Shown: positions 31,370 to 43,498 of the stretch, one piece after another
Numbering within the stretch: the first letter of the stretch is position 1
How the letters are laid out: every line of letters starts with the position of its first letter
Assembly: GCA_902570675.1 (NCBI GenBank)
Contig: CACFYZ010000002.1
Span: forward strand, 1 to 64,000
Length of the DNA: 64,000 bases
Origin: an uncultured Pelagibacteraceae bacterium
GTDB lineage: Bacteria; Pseudomonadota; Alphaproteobacteria; Pelagibacterales; AG-422-B15
Direction of reading: 5' to 3'
Notes under the pieces: model-generated
Seen by the model: the letters and a program-made list of their open reading frames with translations, nothing else
The model's database searches: none
What the model was told of the DNA's origin: nothing
Position numbers and translations under genes: made by a program

Positions 31370-31675
31370 TTACCCCTTTAAGGTATTAATTTTCTCAATT
31401 TCAATGCTTCCGGCATTTCTGTTATAAATAACCAATATAGCCAGTCCTATCGCTGCTTCAGCTGCAGCGACTGTCAGAACGAACAAAGAAAAAATTTGAC
31501 CTGTGAGATCGTTTAAGAAGTAAGAAAATGAAACCAGATTTATGTTTACTGAAAGTAGAATTATTTCAATCGACATTAAAATGATGATTACATTTTTGCG
31601 ATTCAAAAAAATACCAATTACACCGATTGCAAAAAGTAAAGCTGATAAAATGAGGAATTGATTGAGTTCAAGCAT
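31370..31675 (-). CDS. nuoK: NADH-quinone oxidoreductase subunit K
   Basis: [43 protein letters not shown]. Confidence 0.96.
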   Translation of the reverse strand: MLELNQFLILSALLFAIGVIGIFLNRKNVIIILMSIEIILLSVNINLVSFSYFLNDLTGQIFSLFVLTVAAAEAAIGLAILVIYNRNAGSIEIEKINTLKG

Positions 31676-32289
31676 TATACATCGATTCCCTCGCCAGATT
31701 TTACATCAACTAGGTCTATTTTTCCTCTGCGATCTAGTTGCTCTGAGATAATTTGTCTTTTAACGCCCTCGCGTTCTCTTAGAGTTAAAACGATGGAACC
31801 AATCATTGCAACAAGCAAGATAATGCCAGATAATTGAAAATAGAGTATATAATTTGTATAAAGAACTGAACCAATTGCCTCAGTATTTGATTGGCCTACA
31901 AAGTTACTCATTGGATTTGATAGAATTTGTATGCTCGTCAAATCAAGTTTGGTATTAATTAAAACAATCACTAATTCGGCAATAAATACCAACCCTACAA
32001 GCAGGCCAATTGGCATATATTGTAAAATATTTTCTTTGCTAATTGATGACTTTATATCAAGCATCATAACCACAAATAGAAAGAGCACTGCAACCGCACC
32101 TACATAGACAATTATTAGTATCATGGCTAAAAATTCAGCGTGTAAAATAACAAAAATACCCGCTGCATTTAAAAATGATAAAATCAAAAAAAGAACTGAG
32201 TGAACCGGGTTTTTTGCGGAAATAACCATAAGTGAAGAAAGTAAAATAACTGCTGAAAACAAATAAAATGTTAATAATGATATTGTCAT
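31675..32289 (-). CDS. nuoJ: NADH-quinone oxidoreductase subunit J
   Basis: [51 protein letters not shown]. Confidence 0.96.
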   Translation of the reverse strand: MTISLLTFYLFSAVILLSSLMVISAKNPVHSVLFLILSFLNAAGIFVILHAEFLAMILIIVYVGAVAVLFLFVVMMLDIKSSISKENILQYMPIGLLVGLVFIAELVIVLINTKLDLTSIQILSNPMSNFVGQSNTEAIGSVLYTNYILYFQLSGIILLVAMIGSIVLTLREREGVKRQIISEQLDRRGKIDLVDVKSGEGIDV

Positions 32290-32292
32290 ACT

Positions 32293-32778
32293 TTACCTAT
32301 ATTTTGCATCAGCCTCTAAGTTTTCGGCAATAACGGTCTCCCATTTATCACCATTCTCAAGTAGTTTTTCTTTTGTGTAATAAAGTTCTTTTCGTGTTTC
32401 TGTAGTAAACTCAAAATTAGGTCCTTGGACAATTGCATCAACTGGACAAGACTCTTCACATAAACCACAGTAAATACATTTAACCATATCAATGTCGTAT
32501 CTCAGTGTTCTTCGAGTGCCATCGTCTCTTGGTTGCGTTTCAATTGTAATAGCTTGTGCGGGACACACTGCCTCACATAATTTGCAACCAATGCATCTTT
32601 CCTCGCCACTGGGGTAACGCCGAAGTGCGTGCTCTCCCCTAAAACGAGGACTAAGTTTTCCTTTTTCAAAAGGATAATTAATAGTAGCTTTTTTTTGTAA
32701 AAAATATTTTTGAGCTAAAAAGAATGCCTTTAAAAAATCGAGTAACAAAAAAGATTTAAAGAATTTAAATAGTTTCAT
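32293..32778 (-). CDS. nuoI: NADH-quinone oxidoreductase subunit I
   Basis: Two 4Fe-4S motifs [12 protein letters not shown] and [16 protein letters not shown]. Confidence 0.97.
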   Translation of the reverse strand: MKLFKFFKSFLLLDFLKAFFLAQKYFLQKKATINYPFEKGKLSPRFRGEHALRRYPSGEERCIGCKLCEAVCPAQAITIETQPRDDGTRRTLRYDIDMVKCIYCGLCEESCPVDAIVQGPNFEFTTETRKELYYTKEKLLENGDKWETVIAENLEADAKYR

Positions 32779-33791
32779 TACATTCCTGGAGCTAAATTAA
32801 AGAAGAATAAAACCGATGAAGTCATTATAACTGCTAAGAGGGACAAGGGTAAAAAAACTTTCCAACCAAGTCGCATGAGTTGATCGTATCGATACCTTGG
32901 CACAAAAGCTTTTACCATTGCAAACATATAAAAAACCAAAGTCACTTTAAGAAGAAACCAAACAAAGCCAGGTAACTCGTTTAATGGGAATATATCCACT
33001 GGAGGTAACCACCCACCTAAAAATAGTATAGTGGTCATAGCGCACATTAATAAGATATTTATGTATTCTCCAAACATAAACAAAACAAAAGGCATACCAG
33101 AATATTCTGTTTGATAACCCGCAACGAGTTCAGACTCTGCTTCAGGCAGATCAAATGGAGGTCTGTTGGTTTCTGCTAAAGCCGATATAAAAAAGACTAT
33201 AAACATTGGGAAAAGTGGAATAAAGAACCAAATATTTTTTTGTGCCATCACTATTTCAGTCAAGTTCAGTGATCCTACACACATTAAAACTGTAACTATT
33301 ACAAAACCTATTGATACCTCGTAAGAAACCATTTGCGCCGCTGATCGTAGCGCACCAAAGAATGGGTATTTACTATTTGAAGACCATCCTGCCATTAAAA
33401 TTCCATAAACACCAAGTGAACTGATTGCAAAAATATAGAGAATACCAACATTAATATTCGCTAAAACAACCCCTGCTTGAACAGGAACAACAGCCCATGC
33501 AGCAATAGATAAGGCCAGTGTAATAATAGGAGCGACTAAAAAAACTGTTTTATCTGAACCGTCGGGCAGAATAATTTCCTTAAAAATAAATTTTAAACCG
33601 TCAGCTGGAACTTGTAATAGACCAAATGGGCCAACCACATTTGGACCCTTTCGCTTTTGAACGGCTGCCCATATTTTTCTATCGGCATATAAAGCCAATA
33701 CAACGCCAAGAAGGAGAGGAATAAAAATTAATAAACAATAAAATACAATACTCAAGAGATCAAATGTGTAAGTTTGAAACAAATTAAACAT
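32778..33791 (-). CDS. nuoH: NADH-quinone oxidoreductase subunit H
   Basis: [52 protein letters not shown]. Confidence 0.97.
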   Translation of the reverse strand: MFNLFQTYTFDLLSIVFYCLLIFIPLLLGVVLALYADRKIWAAVQKRKGPNVVGPFGLLQVPADGLKFIFKEIILPDGSDKTVFLVAPIITLALSIAAWAVVPVQAGVVLANINVGILYIFAISSLGVYGILMAGWSSNSKYPFFGALRSAAQMVSYEVSIGFVIVTVLMCVGSLNLTEIVMAQKNIWFFIPLFPMFIVFFISALAETNRPPFDLPEAESELVAGYQTEYSGMPFVLFMFGEYINILLMCAMTTILFLGGWLPPVDIFPLNELPGFVWFLLKVTLVFYMFAMVKAFVPRYRYDQLMRLGWKVFLPLSLLAVIMTSSVLFFFNLAPGM

Positions 33792-36298
33792 CAGGAAGCC
33801 TTTTCTTTGATTGGGTTTCTTATTTCATTGCGTGCCCTACTACATTCTGCCATTGTATTTGAATGTCTTGAAATAGAGTCATTTATATAAAAATCATTTA
33901 TACTTAAAGAAAGACTCTTATTTTCAAAAAATATCTCTTTGGGCTCTGCATAATAAGCTTCTTGATTGTCATTTAAAACTACGATTCCTTCTGGTGTGAA
34001 TATTGCATCGTCCGCTAAGCCAATAAGATTATTCTTATTCCTTTTAGTGTAAGCCCATTTCTTTTGATTATACGTTAGATCATCCCAAGATTTACCTAAG
34101 CTTTCAGCGTAACTTTCTTCGTAGGGTAAAATGACATTATTTTTCTTTTTAATATCATTTACTACTTTAAATCCAAAGTATTCTGTGAATTCAGACCATG
34201 ATTCAGGATAATTATATTTTCTAAGATATTCTCTTTGTCGATCATTCAAATCTTTCCAGTATGATTTAAATATTTTCTGAGCAGAGTTCTCTTCGAATTC
34301 TTTAATATTACCATTTAATGTATCACTTTTCTTTTCTTTAATAGATCTTGTATCCTTAAGTACAAATTCATTCTCATCCTTTGTTTTATTATCTAATATT
34401 TTAATAAACCCATTTGACAATTCATTAAAATCCTCAGTTAGGTGAGGGAAATCAGAGAAAATTGCATCCCTTACATCTGTCTGGCTAATAAATGACCAAT
34501 CCAATTTCATTAATTCACTTAGTTGATTAATAATTTTCCAATCTTCCTTAGCATCGCCTGGAGGAAAACTAGCTTTATTTGCGAATTGAACTCTTCCCTC
34601 CGTGTTTATATAGATTGAGTCTTTTTCAGTATAAGCGGCTGATGGAAGAATAAGCTGTGCCGCATTCGCACCGCGATCTCCATGGGTGCCGATATATATA
34701 ATTTTGCTATTACCCAATTTATCATAATTGACTTCATCCGCTCCAATTGAAATAATTATTCTATATTTATCAGAACTTGAGTCCAATATATCATCCAACG
34801 TTCGTGATCGCTGAAATGCTCCTACCTCCAATCCCCCTGCTCTTGCCGCAGTTAATTGAAGAATATTAAATCCATTCCATTCGTCCTGTATCAGGTTGAA
34901 CTTATCCGTAAAAGTTTCTAATAAAGAATAAATTTGAAGTGAGTCATCTCTATTTAAGACAGATTGACCAATAATAACCATTGGCTTTTTTGCACGTAAC
35001 AATTCATCACTGAAAGGATTTTTTTCATTAAGAATATCAGTAATAATATTAATATCATTGCCAAGATAATCATAATCATAAGTTAAATCAACATTGTTGC
35101 CTATTAAAGCAATAGGAATATTTTTTGATACTATATTTTTTCTAATCCTTGAATTTATAATTGCAGCTTCCTCTCTAACGTTGCTTCCAATTATTAAAAT
35201 ACAATCAGTTTCATCAATTCCTTTTATTTTTGAATTAAATAAAAATTGAGACCGATGGTTAAAAGGTATCTTGCAGCCTTCTTGTCTACATTCTATCGTC
35301 TTAATGTTTAAATCATCAGCTAATTTTTTTGTTAAATAGGCAGTTTCTAAATCAACAAAATCTCCTAATAAGAATGCAACTTCCTCAGGTTTGGTTGTTA
35401 GCAAGTCTTCTTTTAAATTGCCTAGTGCTTCATTCCATGAAATTTCAGAGAAGCTTTTATCTTTTTTAATGAGAGGTGTGTCTATTCTCTGATTTAATAA
35501 TCCATCACAAGCATATCTTGTTTTATCAGAAATCCATTCTTCATTTATATCTTCATTTAAAACAGGTAAAACTCTTTTTACTTTCCAACCATATGTATCC
35601 ACTCTTACATTTGAACCAACACCGTCCATCACATCTATAGTCTGAGTTTTTTTTAATTCCCATGGTCTCGCTTCAAATTGGTAAGGTTTTGATGTTAGGG
35701 CGCCAACAGGACACAGGTCTACAATGTTTGCTGAAAGTTCAGAGTCGATGGACTTTTCAAGATATGTTGTGATTTCCATGTTTTCTCCACGGTTTACAGC
35801 TCCCAATTGGTTTACACCTGCCACTTCATCAGCAAAGCGAATGCAACGCGTACAATGAATGCAACGTGTCATATAAGTTTTGATTAGTGGCCCCATATGT
35901 TTTTCGTCAACAGATCTTTTATTTTCCTCAAACCTTGAATTTTCTGGTCCAAACGCAACTGTTTGATCTTGTAGATCACACTCTCCACCTTGATCACACA
36001 CTGGACAATCTAATGGATGGTTTATAAGAAGGAACTCCATCACTCCCTCCCTCGCCTTCTTAACTGACTGAGTATTTGTGTGTATGGACATTCCATCGTT
36101 TATTGGCATAGCGCAAGATGCTACTGGTTTAGGTGAGCCCTCAACATCAACGAGGCACATACGACAATTCCCGGCTATTGATAATCGATCATGATAGCAA
36201 AATCTTGGAATTTCTAATCCAGCCTCCTCACAGGCTTGAAGGATTGTCAAGCCATCTGCGACTTCAATATCATTTCCGTTTATTTTTACCTTTACCAT
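33791..36298 (-). CDS. nuoG: NADH-quinone oxidoreductase subunit G, with ~160-aa insertion before the canonical C-terminus
   Basis: N-terminal 2Fe-2S/4Fe-4S motifs ([44 protein letters not shown]) and canonical C-term [22 protein letters not shown]; 835 aa. Confidence 0.96.
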   Translation of the reverse strand: MVKVKINGNDIEVADGLTILQACEEAGLEIPRFCYHDRLSIAGNCRMCLVDVEGSPKPVASCAMPINDGMSIHTNTQSVKKAREGVMEFLLINHPLDCPVCDQGGECDLQDQTVAFGPENSRFEENKRSVDEKHMGPLIKTYMTRCIHCTRCIRFADEVAGVNQLGAVNRGENMEITTYLEKSIDSELSANIVDLCPVGALTSKPYQFEARPWELKKTQTIDVMDGVGSNVRVDTYGWKVKRVLPVLNEDINEEWISDKTRYACDGLLNQRIDTPLIKKDKSFSEISWNEALGNLKEDLLTTKPEEVAFLLGDFVDLETAYLTKKLADDLNIKTIECRQEGCKIPFNHRSQFLFNSKIKGIDETDCILIIGSNVREEAAIINSRIRKNIVSKNIPIALIGNNVDLTYDYDYLGNDINIITDILNEKNPFSDELLRAKKPMVIIGQSVLNRDDSLQIYSLLETFTDKFNLIQDEWNGFNILQLTAARAGGLEVGAFQRSRTLDDILDSSSDKYRIIISIGADEVNYDKLGNSKIIYIGTHGDRGANAAQLILPSAAYTEKDSIYINTEGRVQFANKASFPPGDAKEDWKIINQLSELMKLDWSFISQTDVRDAIFSDFPHLTEDFNELSNGFIKILDNKTKDENEFVLKDTRSIKEKKSDTLNGNIKEFEENSAQKIFKSYWKDLNDRQREYLRKYNYPESWSEFTEYFGFKVVNDIKKKNNVILPYEESYAESLGKSWDDLTYNQKKWAYTKRNKNNLIGLADDAIFTPEGIVVLNDNQEAYYAEPKEIFFENKSLSLSINDFYINDSISRHSNTMAECSRARNEIRNPIKEKAS

Positions 36299-37569
36299 TA
36301 CGCTGCTTTAATTTTTTTTAGTTGATCTTCAATTTCATCGCGAAAGTGTCTGAATAGTCCCTGAATGGGCCATGCAGCTGCATCACCTAATGCACAAATT
36401 GTATGTCCTTCTATTTGCTTTGTGACATCAAGTAATTTATCGATATCGCTTGAGTTAGCGTGCCCACTTCCAATTTTTTCCATCATACGCCACATCCACC
36501 CTGTGCCTTCCCTGCAAGGCGTACATTGACCGCAGCTTTCGTGCTTATAGAAGTGTGATAGTTTTGCAATTGCCTTAACCAGATCTGTACTTTGATCCAT
36601 CACAATTACTGCAGCGGTTCCTAGTCCACTTTTTACCGCAGAAAGAGAGTCAAAATCCATCAGAACAGTATCGCAAGTTTTTTTTGGTATGAGGGGTACA
36701 GATGAGCCTCCAGGAATAATTGCTTTTAAGTTACTCCATCCTCCCCTTACGCCACCTGCATGTTTTTCAATAAGCTCTTTTAGAGGCATACCCATTTCTT
36801 CCTCAATGTTACATGGATTATTTACATGACCGGAAATACAAAAAACTTTTGTACCAGTATTTTTTGGACGGCCAAAGGAAGCAAACCACTCTCCGCCTCT
36901 TCGTAGTATTGATGGAACAACTGCAATAGTTTCTACATTGTTAACCGTTGTAGGAGATCCATAAAGACCTTTGTTTGCTGGAAAGGGCGGTTTCAAACGA
37001 GGCAGGCCTTTTTTTCCCTCAAGACTCTCAAGCAAAGCTGTCTCTTCGCCACAAATATATGCACCTGCACCTCTGTGCAGGTAAATATCAAAATCCCATC
37101 CAGAACCTGAAGCATTCTTACCTATTAAACCGGCTTCGTAAGCCTCATCAATAGCTTTCTGCAGAACCACTGACTCATTAAAATACTCACCTCGTATATA
37201 GATATAGCAAGTATGCGCATTCATTGCGAATGATGCAAGTAAGCAACCTTCTATTAGTTTATGAGGTTCGTTTCTGATCATATCTCTGTCCTTACAAGTG
37301 CCTGGTTCAGATTCATCTGCATTCACCACAAGGTAGTTAGTCAAATCTGGATCTTTTGGCATGAATGACCACTTTAATCCCGTAGGAAATCCAGCACCAC
37401 CTCGGCCACGAAGCTCTGATTTTTTCATTTCGTCAATAATCCATTCCCTGCCATTTGCGATAAGGTTTTTAGTTTTATCCCAGTCGCCTCTCTTCAAAGC
37501 CGACTTTAGAGAATAGGATTCATCGCCAAATAGATTTGTAAATATTTTATCTTTTTCCTGCAGCATCAC
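36298..37569 (-). CDS. nuoF: NADH-quinone oxidoreductase subunit F
   Basis: [36 protein letters not shown]. Confidence 0.97.
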   Translation of the reverse strand: MMLQEKDKIFTNLFGDESYSLKSALKRGDWDKTKNLIANGREWIIDEMKKSELRGRGGAGFPTGLKWSFMPKDPDLTNYLVVNADESEPGTCKDRDMIRNEPHKLIEGCLLASFAMNAHTCYIYIRGEYFNESVVLQKAIDEAYEAGLIGKNASGSGWDFDIYLHRGAGAYICGEETALLESLEGKKGLPRLKPPFPANKGLYGSPTTVNNVETIAVVPSILRRGGEWFASFGRPKNTGTKVFCISGHVNNPCNIEEEMGMPLKELIEKHAGGVRGGWSNLKAIIPGGSSVPLIPKKTCDTVLMDFDSLSAVKSGLGTAAVIVMDQSTDLVKAIAKLSHFYKHESCGQCTPCREGTGWMWRMMEKIGSGHANSSDIDKLLDVTKQIEGHTICALGDAAAWPIQGLFRHFRDEIEDQLKKIKAA

Positions 37570-38123
37570 GAAACCGCTTTCGAACTTTTTCTTCCACTTT
37601 GAGATCCGACCTCAACGGGGGTACCGTCAATAAGGGATTGGAGAACATTTTTTGTGGAGTCGTAAGTTAAATCTTCATAATAATCATCGTTTATTTGTAT
37701 TAGTGGAGCATTTACACATGCACCCAAACATTCAACTTGCATCCATGAAAATATTCCATCCTTTGAAAGAGTATTTTGAGTTGGAGCAATCATCTCTTTA
37801 CATGCTTTAACAATCTGATCCGAACCCCTTAGCCAGCAAGGTGTCGTACCACATACTTGAACAAGATATTTGCCATTATATTTCGTATAATACATAGAAT
37901 AAAAAGTAACGACCTCCCAAGCTCTGATAAAAGGCATTTCTAGATAATTTGCTACGTACTCAACAATTTCCCTGGTTAACCAATTTTCGTTTTGTCTTTG
38001 AGCAAGATCAAGTAATGGCATTACCGCACTTTGTTTTCGGTCTTCTGGATATTTACTCAATATCTTTTTTGCCTCGATTAGATTCCCTTCGTTAAATGTA
38101 AAATTTTCTTTTAGCTCACTCAT
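37566..38123 (-). CDS. nuoE: NADH-quinone oxidoreductase subunit E
   Basis: [33 protein letters not shown]. Confidence 0.96.
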   Translation of the reverse strand: MSELKENFTFNEGNLIEAKKILSKYPEDRKQSAVMPLLDLAQRQNENWLTREIVEYVANYLEMPFIRAWEVVTFYSMYYTKYNGKYLVQVCGTTPCWLRGSDQIVKACKEMIAPTQNTLSKDGIFSWMQVECLGACVNAPLIQINDDYYEDLTYDSTKNVLQSLIDGTPVEVGSQSGRKSSKAVS

Positions 38124-39292
38124 CGATCGACCTCGCCAAATACTATTGCAATAGAGCCTAGTATAGCCGGGACATCAGCGAGCAAATGCCCCTTTGATAG
38201 TAGGTCAAATGCTTGAAGATGAGCAAATCCTGGAGCTCTAATTTTGCACCGGTAAGGTTTACTGGATCCATCGGAAATCAAATAAACACCAAATTCACCT
38301 TTTGGAGCTTCAACGGCAGAATAAATCTCTCCCTCAGGTACATGAAATCCCTCAGTAAAAAACTTGAAATGATGAATGATTGATTCCATTGACTTCTTCA
38401 TGTCATCTCTTTTAGGGGCAGCGATTTTAGAGTCTCTATTTATCACCTCGCCTGCTGGCATTTGGTCAAGACATTGAAGCATAATTTTAATGCTTTCTCT
38501 CATTTCATCTATTTGACATAGATAACGATCATAACAATCACCATTTTGACCTACAGGAATTTTAAAATCTAATTTATTGTAACAATCATAGGGTTGTGAC
38601 TTTCTTAGGTCCCAAGGAACGCCGCATGCTCGTAGGACAAATCCACTAAAACCTCTATCGATTGCATCTTCTTTTGATACTTTTCCAATATTTACATTTC
38701 GTTGCTTAAATATCCGATTTTCAGTAAGCATGCTTTCAATATCGTCTAATGCCTTTGGAAAACTATTACAAAAATTAAATATTCGATCAGTTAATCCGTC
38801 GGGGAGATCTTGGTGAACTCCTCCAGCTCTAAAATACGCGGCATGAAATCTTGAACCCGATACTTCTTCATAAAAATCAAGAAGCTTTTCTCTTTCATCA
38901 AATCCCCAGGTTATTGGTGTCATGGCGCCTACATCCATCGCGGTTGTAGTTACGTTTAACAGGTGACTAAGCAATCTTCCTATTTCAGAGTAAAGAACTC
39001 GGATATACTGCCCTCTCAAGGGAACTTCAACCTTTAATAATTTTTCAATTGCTAAAGCAAAAGCATGTTCTTGATTCATTGGAGCCACATAATCTAGACG
39101 ATCAAAATATGGGATAGCTTGAAGATAAGTTTTATGCTCAATCAATTTTTCAGTACCACGATGCAGTAATCCAATATGAGGGTCAGCCCTTTCTACAATT
39201 TCTCCGTCTAAATCAAGGATTAACCTTAAAACCCCATGAGCAGCAGGATGCACTGGACCAAAATTCACTGTTACTGTTTTATTTTCACTCAC
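38120..39292 (-). CDS. nuoD: NADH-quinone oxidoreductase subunit D (likely GTG start; track ORF extends to 39349)
   Basis: [32 protein letters not shown] overlap with the nuoC stop suggests translational coupling. Confidence 0.93.
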   Translation of the reverse strand: MSENKTVTVNFGPVHPAAHGVLRLILDLDGEIVERADPHIGLLHRGTEKLIEHKTYLQAIPYFDRLDYVAPMNQEHAFALAIEKLLKVEVPLRGQYIRVLYSEIGRLLSHLLNVTTTAMDVGAMTPITWGFDEREKLLDFYEEVSGSRFHAAYFRAGGVHQDLPDGLTDRIFNFCNSFPKALDDIESMLTENRIFKQRNVNIGKVSKEDAIDRGFSGFVLRACGVPWDLRKSQPYDCYNKLDFKIPVGQNGDCYDRYLCQIDEMRESIKIMLQCLDQMPAGEVINRDSKIAAPKRDDMKKSMESIIHHFKFFTEGFHVPEGEIYSAVEAPKGEFGVYLISDGSSKPYRCKIRAPGFAHLQAFDLLSKGHLLADVPAILGSIAIVFGEVDR

Positions 39293-39878
39293 TATTGCTA
39301 CTTTCTTCCTCAATGTATTTAGTGCCCTCCCAAGGGCTTTGAACATCAAAACTTCTAAAGTCTTGTTGCAGTTTGACAGGCTCGTGTACTATCTTTTTGT
39401 CAATTTCATCGTAGCGAATTTCAACATTGCCAGTTAACGGAAAGTCTTTTCTCAAAGGATGTCCTTCAAAGCCGTAGTCAGTTAGAATTCTTCTAAGGTC
39501 TGGATGGTCTCTAAATTGAATTCCGTACATATCAAAAGCCTCTCGTTCAAACCAATTGGCTGCAGGAAAGAGAGAGGTAATGCTTAGTAGCGTTTCATTT
39601 TCGCTCAATTTAGTTTTTAAACGAAGGCGAATATTGTGCTTAAAACTTAAAAAATGATAGATGACTTCAAATCTTTTTGGCTGATCAGGAAAATCAACAC
39701 CCGCAATGTCTGTAATTTGTCTAAACTCACATGCTGGGTCGTTCTTAATGAAATCAACCAGGTCCAAAATCTTATTTATTTCAAATGAGAACTGCAGCTG
39801 ATTAAAACTCATAGACTCGCATTTTATGCCAAAGTTATTTTCGATAGCAGACTTTGCTAATTCGATTTGACCAGTCAT
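39285..39878 (-). CDS. nuoC: NADH-quinone oxidoreductase subunit C
   Basis: [41 protein letters not shown]. Confidence 0.97.
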   Translation of the reverse strand: MTGQIELAKSAIENNFGIKCESMSFNQLQFSFEINKILDLVDFIKNDPACEFRQITDIAGVDFPDQPKRFEVIYHFLSFKHNIRLRLKTKLSENETLLSITSLFPAANWFEREAFDMYGIQFRDHPDLRRILTDYGFEGHPLRKDFPLTGNVEIRYDEIDKKIVHEPVKLQQDFRSFDVQSPWEGTKYIEEESSNSE

Positions 39879-40420
39879 TACCTTTTGATATTACCTTCTC
39901 TTCTGATTTTTTTTTGTAATTGTAAGAGCCCATAGAGCAATCCCTCTGCAGTTGGAGGGCATCCCGGCACATAAACATCTACTGGAATAATACGATCACA
40001 GCCTCGAACAACTGAATACGAATAGTGATAATAACCGCCACCATTTGCGCAACTCCCCATTGAAATAACATAACGTGGCTCTGGCATTTGATCGTAAGCT
40101 TTACGTAAAGCTGAAGCCATTTTATTGGTTAAAGTGCCTGCAACTATAAGTACGTCTGCATGTCGCGGCGATGCTCTCGGCGCTGCACCAAACCTCTCCA
40201 CATCATAGCGCGGCGTGCCGACGTGCATCATTTCAACTGCACAACAAGCCAATCCAAAAGTCATCCAATGAAGTGAGCCAGTTCTGGCCCAATTAATGAG
40301 GTTATTAATATTTGTGACGACAAAGCCTTTATCGGCGTAAAGTTCTTTAAGTCTCTCTAGCTCAGGACTTGTTTCTTCTATAGCGGGTGTCATTGCCATT
40401 CTAATGCACCTTTTTTCCAT
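39878..40420 (-). CDS. nuoB: NADH-quinone oxidoreductase subunit B
   Basis: [50 protein letters not shown]. Confidence 0.97.
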   Translation of the reverse strand: MEKRCIRMAMTPAIEETSPELERLKELYADKGFVVTNINNLINWARTGSLHWMTFGLACCAVEMMHVGTPRYDVERFGAAPRASPRHADVLIVAGTLTNKMASALRKAYDQMPEPRYVISMGSCANGGGYYHYSYSVVRGCDRIIPVDVYVPGCPPTAEGLLYGLLQLQKKIRREGNIKR

Positions 40421-40755
40421 TCATAGATAAATCCTATTGTCAAAACACCCAAAAAAATCATCATAGAGATAAAGCCAAACAGGCCTAAAGTTCCGAATGT
40501 AACAGCCCATGGAAATAAAAAGGCTACTTCGAGGTCAAAAATAATGAAGAGCAATGTAACGAGATAGAACCGTACATCGAATTTCATTCTTGCATCTCCA
40601 AATTGCTCAAAACCGCATTCGTAGGCAGAGTTTTTTTCAGGATCAGGATTATTTACGGCTACAAGATAATTGGCCAAAACAAATAACGAACTGATCGCTA
40701 GCGCCACCAACATAAAAATAAGTATTGGCATATATTCACTTAGTGCATAATCCAT
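40390..40755 (-). CDS. nuoA: NADH-quinone oxidoreductase subunit A
   Basis: [42 protein letters not shown]. Confidence 0.97.
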   Translation of the reverse strand: MDYALSEYMPILIFMLVALAISSLFVLANYLVAVNNPDPEKNSAYECGFEQFGDARMKFDVRFYLVTLLFIIFDLEVAFLFPWAVTFGTLGLFGFISMMIFLGVLTIGFIYEWKKGALEWQ

Positions 40756-41077
40756 AGGTTATAAGAATCGTATTAGTATCAACGGAAATATATATCTAAA
40801 TATCTTGAATACAATGAAAAACATGAACAAATTAGGCATCCCTACCGTTAGCGATTGATATTTATCCATTTATTTAAGATAAAAATACTTAAATATTAAA
40901 AATAAAACCTTATAATGGCCTATTTAACTAAAAAAATATAAAAAAGCAAAGAATTAAGCCAAAAACATACCATTCGTCAGAGACTGTAAAATTATACAAA
41001 AATTTTGCCCATAAAATTATTACTTAAAAAATAGGAAAAAAGCTTAGTTTTAGTTAATTCAATCATATAATAACTAG

Positions 41078-41986
41078 ATGTTTAAATTAGTGGCAGAAAA
41101 TCTTCATTATGCTGAAGGTCCACGATGGCGGGACGGAAATCTATATTTTTCAGATTTTTTTTTAAAATCAGTAATGTCAATAGATAGCTCTGGGAACCAA
41201 AAAAAAATAGCTGATGTTCCAAATCAGCCTTCAGGTCTAGGATGGCTGCCAAACGGCGATATGATTGTTGTTTCCATGTTGGACCGTAAATTAATGAAAA
41301 TCAAAGACGATAACCTTGAGCTATATGCAGACTTGTCAAATCTAACGCCATACCGATGCAATGACATGGTTATTGATGTAAATGGTAATGCATATGTAGG
41401 AAATTTCGGAACTTATCAACACGGTAAGGGTGTAACGCCCACTGTCCTTATTAGAGTTGATACAAGGGGCAATGCGTCGGTAGTTGCATCAAGATTAGAC
41501 TTTCCAAACGGAACAGTGATTACACCTGATGGAAAAAAACTAATAATTGGCGAAACCTATGCTGGAAGATTAACCTCATTTTTAATCAATAAAGATGGGA
41601 ATTTGTCAAATCGACGAGTGTGGGCTCAGATGATACCTAGATATTACTATTTCATTTCTCGTTGCTCACGTTTTCTAGGAATCTACCCAAAAGAAGGTAG
41701 CGGAATGCCTTTTCCAGTACCGGATGGAATATGTTTAGACGAAGGAATGGGTGTTTGGGTTGCCTCCCCAACCACCTCTGAAGTTATAAGGTACGAAGAA
41801 GGCGGCAAAATAACAAATAGAATTGCAACACCTAATCGAGCATATGCTTGTATGCTAGGAGGCAATGAGGGTAAGACGCTCTTCGTGTGTACAGCGGATA
41901 CATCTGATCCAGAGGAAGCAAGCTCTAAACTATCAGGTAAAATTTATTCAATAGACGTTGAATTGCCAAAAGTTGGCTGTCCATAA
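41078..41986 (+). CDS. SMP-30/gluconolactonase/LRE family protein
   Basis: EGPRWRDGNLYFSDF, PNGTVITPDGKKLIIGETYAGRLTSF, PDGICLDEGMGVWVAS. Confidence 0.85.
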   Translation: MFKLVAENLHYAEGPRWRDGNLYFSDFFLKSVMSIDSSGNQKKIADVPNQPSGLGWLPNGDMIVVSMLDRKLMKIKDDNLELYADLSNLTPYRCNDMVIDVNGNAYVGNFGTYQHGKGVTPTVLIRVDTRGNASVVASRLDFPNGTVITPDGKKLIIGETYAGRLTSFLINKDGNLSNRRVWAQMIPRYYYFISRCSRFLGIYPKEGSGMPFPVPDGICLDEGMGVWVASPTTSEVIRYEEGGKITNRIATPNRAYACMLGGNEGKTLFVCTADTSDPEEASSKLSGKIYSIDVELPKVGCP

Positions 41987-42606
41987 TGAATAAATATCAA
42001 GTCTTTGGGAGACCAGAGACTGGTTCAGACATCATTGAATACGTGTGCCATGAGCTATCAATTGATTACGATTTTATAGAAATGGATACTGACAATATTA
42101 AGAATAGTACGGATTTGCAGAAGCATAATCCACTTGGAAGGGTACCCATGATAAAATTACCTAATGGCGAATATATGATAGAAAGTCTTGCTATTATCTA
42201 TCATTTTTTAGATAAAAATAATCAATTGAATTCGTCTTTTAACGATGAGGAACAAGCGAAATTTCATGAAGTTATGGCGTTTATGTCCTCGTCCTTCTAT
42301 CCGGTGATTTTATTATTTTACCATCCAGATCAGTATGTATCGGCAAATAACGAAAATGATCTCGCAGATAAAGCGAAAGAAATTATTAATATCTATTTAG
42401 GGTTTTTGGAGGGCATGATGGATCTTTATTTAATTGGTGATAAAATATCTTTCGCAGATTTTTATTTATTTACTCTTTTATCATGGCTTGAAGAGGACTC
42501 ATTTTTAGAAAATTATCCAAAATTAACAAAATTTTACAATAAAATGAGGAAGAATCAGACCATAATGTCGATTAAGAAAAAACAGAATGAGAGAAAGAAA
42601 AACTAA
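41986..42606 (+). CDS. glutathione S-transferase family protein
   Basis: N-terminal thioredoxin-like part with NPLGRVPMIKLPNGEYMIESLAIIYHFLD; helical C-terminal domain. Confidence 0.8.
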   Translation: MNKYQVFGRPETGSDIIEYVCHELSIDYDFIEMDTDNIKNSTDLQKHNPLGRVPMIKLPNGEYMIESLAIIYHFLDKNNQLNSSFNDEEQAKFHEVMAFMSSSFYPVILLFYHPDQYVSANNENDLADKAKEIINIYLGFLEGMMDLYLIGDKISFADFYLFTLLSWLEEDSFLENYPKLTKFYNKMRKNQTIMSIKKKQNERKKN

Positions 42607-43174
42607 AAAATTTTTTATAGTTTATGGTCATTATGATGACAATTCATTTAACGCGGCCATAAGAGATACATTTATTGAAAGCGCTAAAAAAGCTGGACAT
42701 AATGTTGATATAGTTGATCTTTATAAAGATAAATTTGATCCTGTTTTTGCAGGTGGTAACCCTGGTCCTGATGTTCTTGATCACAGACGAAGAATTGAAG
42801 CAAGCGATACTATTGTCTTGATTGCACCTATCTGGAATTTTAGGATGCCTGCTATCCTGGAAGGATGGATTGATAAAGTTCTAGCGCCACCATGGGCTTT
42901 CACTTTCAAACAACTTGTCGGAAACTATGGGTACCCACAAGGTAACTTAGGCAATAAAAAAGCTATTATATTCTGTACGTATGGCTCACCCCGTTTAGCG
43001 ATAACCACATTCTTTCTGAATTTGCCCATTCGACGCTTGAAAAGAGGCGTTTTTCATATATGTGGTATCAAGAGTATTCTTTACAAACGTTACTTTGCTG
43101 TTCCTTTTGTCACAGACAAGGTAAGAAAAAAATTTTTAAAGGACGTTAAAGACACAGCAACATTATTTCAATAA
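42587..43174 (+). CDS. NAD(P)H dehydrogenase (quinone)/flavodoxin-fold oxidoreductase
   Basis: FFIVYGHYDDNSFNAAIRDTFIESAKKAGHNVDIVDLYKDKFDP, APIWNFRMPAILEGWIDKVLAPPWAF. Confidence 0.82.
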   Translation: MRERKTKKFFIVYGHYDDNSFNAAIRDTFIESAKKAGHNVDIVDLYKDKFDPVFAGGNPGPDVLDHRRRIEASDTIVLIAPIWNFRMPAILEGWIDKVLAPPWAFTFKQLVGNYGYPQGNLGNKKAIIFCTYGSPRLAITTFFLNLPIRRLKRGVFHICGIKSILYKRYFAVPFVTDKVRKKFLKDVKDTATLFQ

Positions 43175-43181
43175 TATACAA

Positions 43182-43490
43182 ATGAAAAAAATATTAGAAT
43201 TATTTAAAAGTTTTTGGTCGCCCATAATGGATTCCAGTGTAAATCCATTAAAGAACATAACTAACTTAAAAATTCGTCATATGATTATGCAAATCCTTGC
43301 CTTTATGTGGAGTGGTGTGTTTTCTCTCTATATCGTTGAGAGTATTTATGTGTTTGGCTTTACCGCAATTGCCCACGCTTTATTGATCGCTGCTCTTTTC
43401 ATTACAATATTTGTTTTTGTTACTGCTGAGAAAAAACCTCAAATTTATGATTTAAAATTTTTCAGAGGTAAAGACGGTGAGCACGAATAA
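43182..43490 (+). CDS. small membrane protein of unknown function
   Basis: 102 aa, two predicted TM segments; co-directional with neighbours. Confidence 0.55.
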   Translation: MKKILELFKSFWSPIMDSSVNPLKNITNLKIRHMIMQILAFMWSGVFSLYIVESIYVFGFTAIAHALLIAALFITIFVFVTAEKKPQIYDLKFFRGKDGEHE

Positions 43491-43498
43491 TCTAGTCA

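Noticed and set aside
39285-39349. 65-bp nuoC/nuoD overlap implied by the track
   Set aside because: A GTG start at 39292 gives the expected NuoD N-terminus and an 8-bp overlap; the longer ORF is a start-site artefact.
41124-41131. tggcggga match to the tRNA-Asp 3' end near the far edge of the cassette, possible attachment repeat
   Set aside because: Only 8 nt, inside the SMP-30 coding sequence; expected by chance and no integrase is present.
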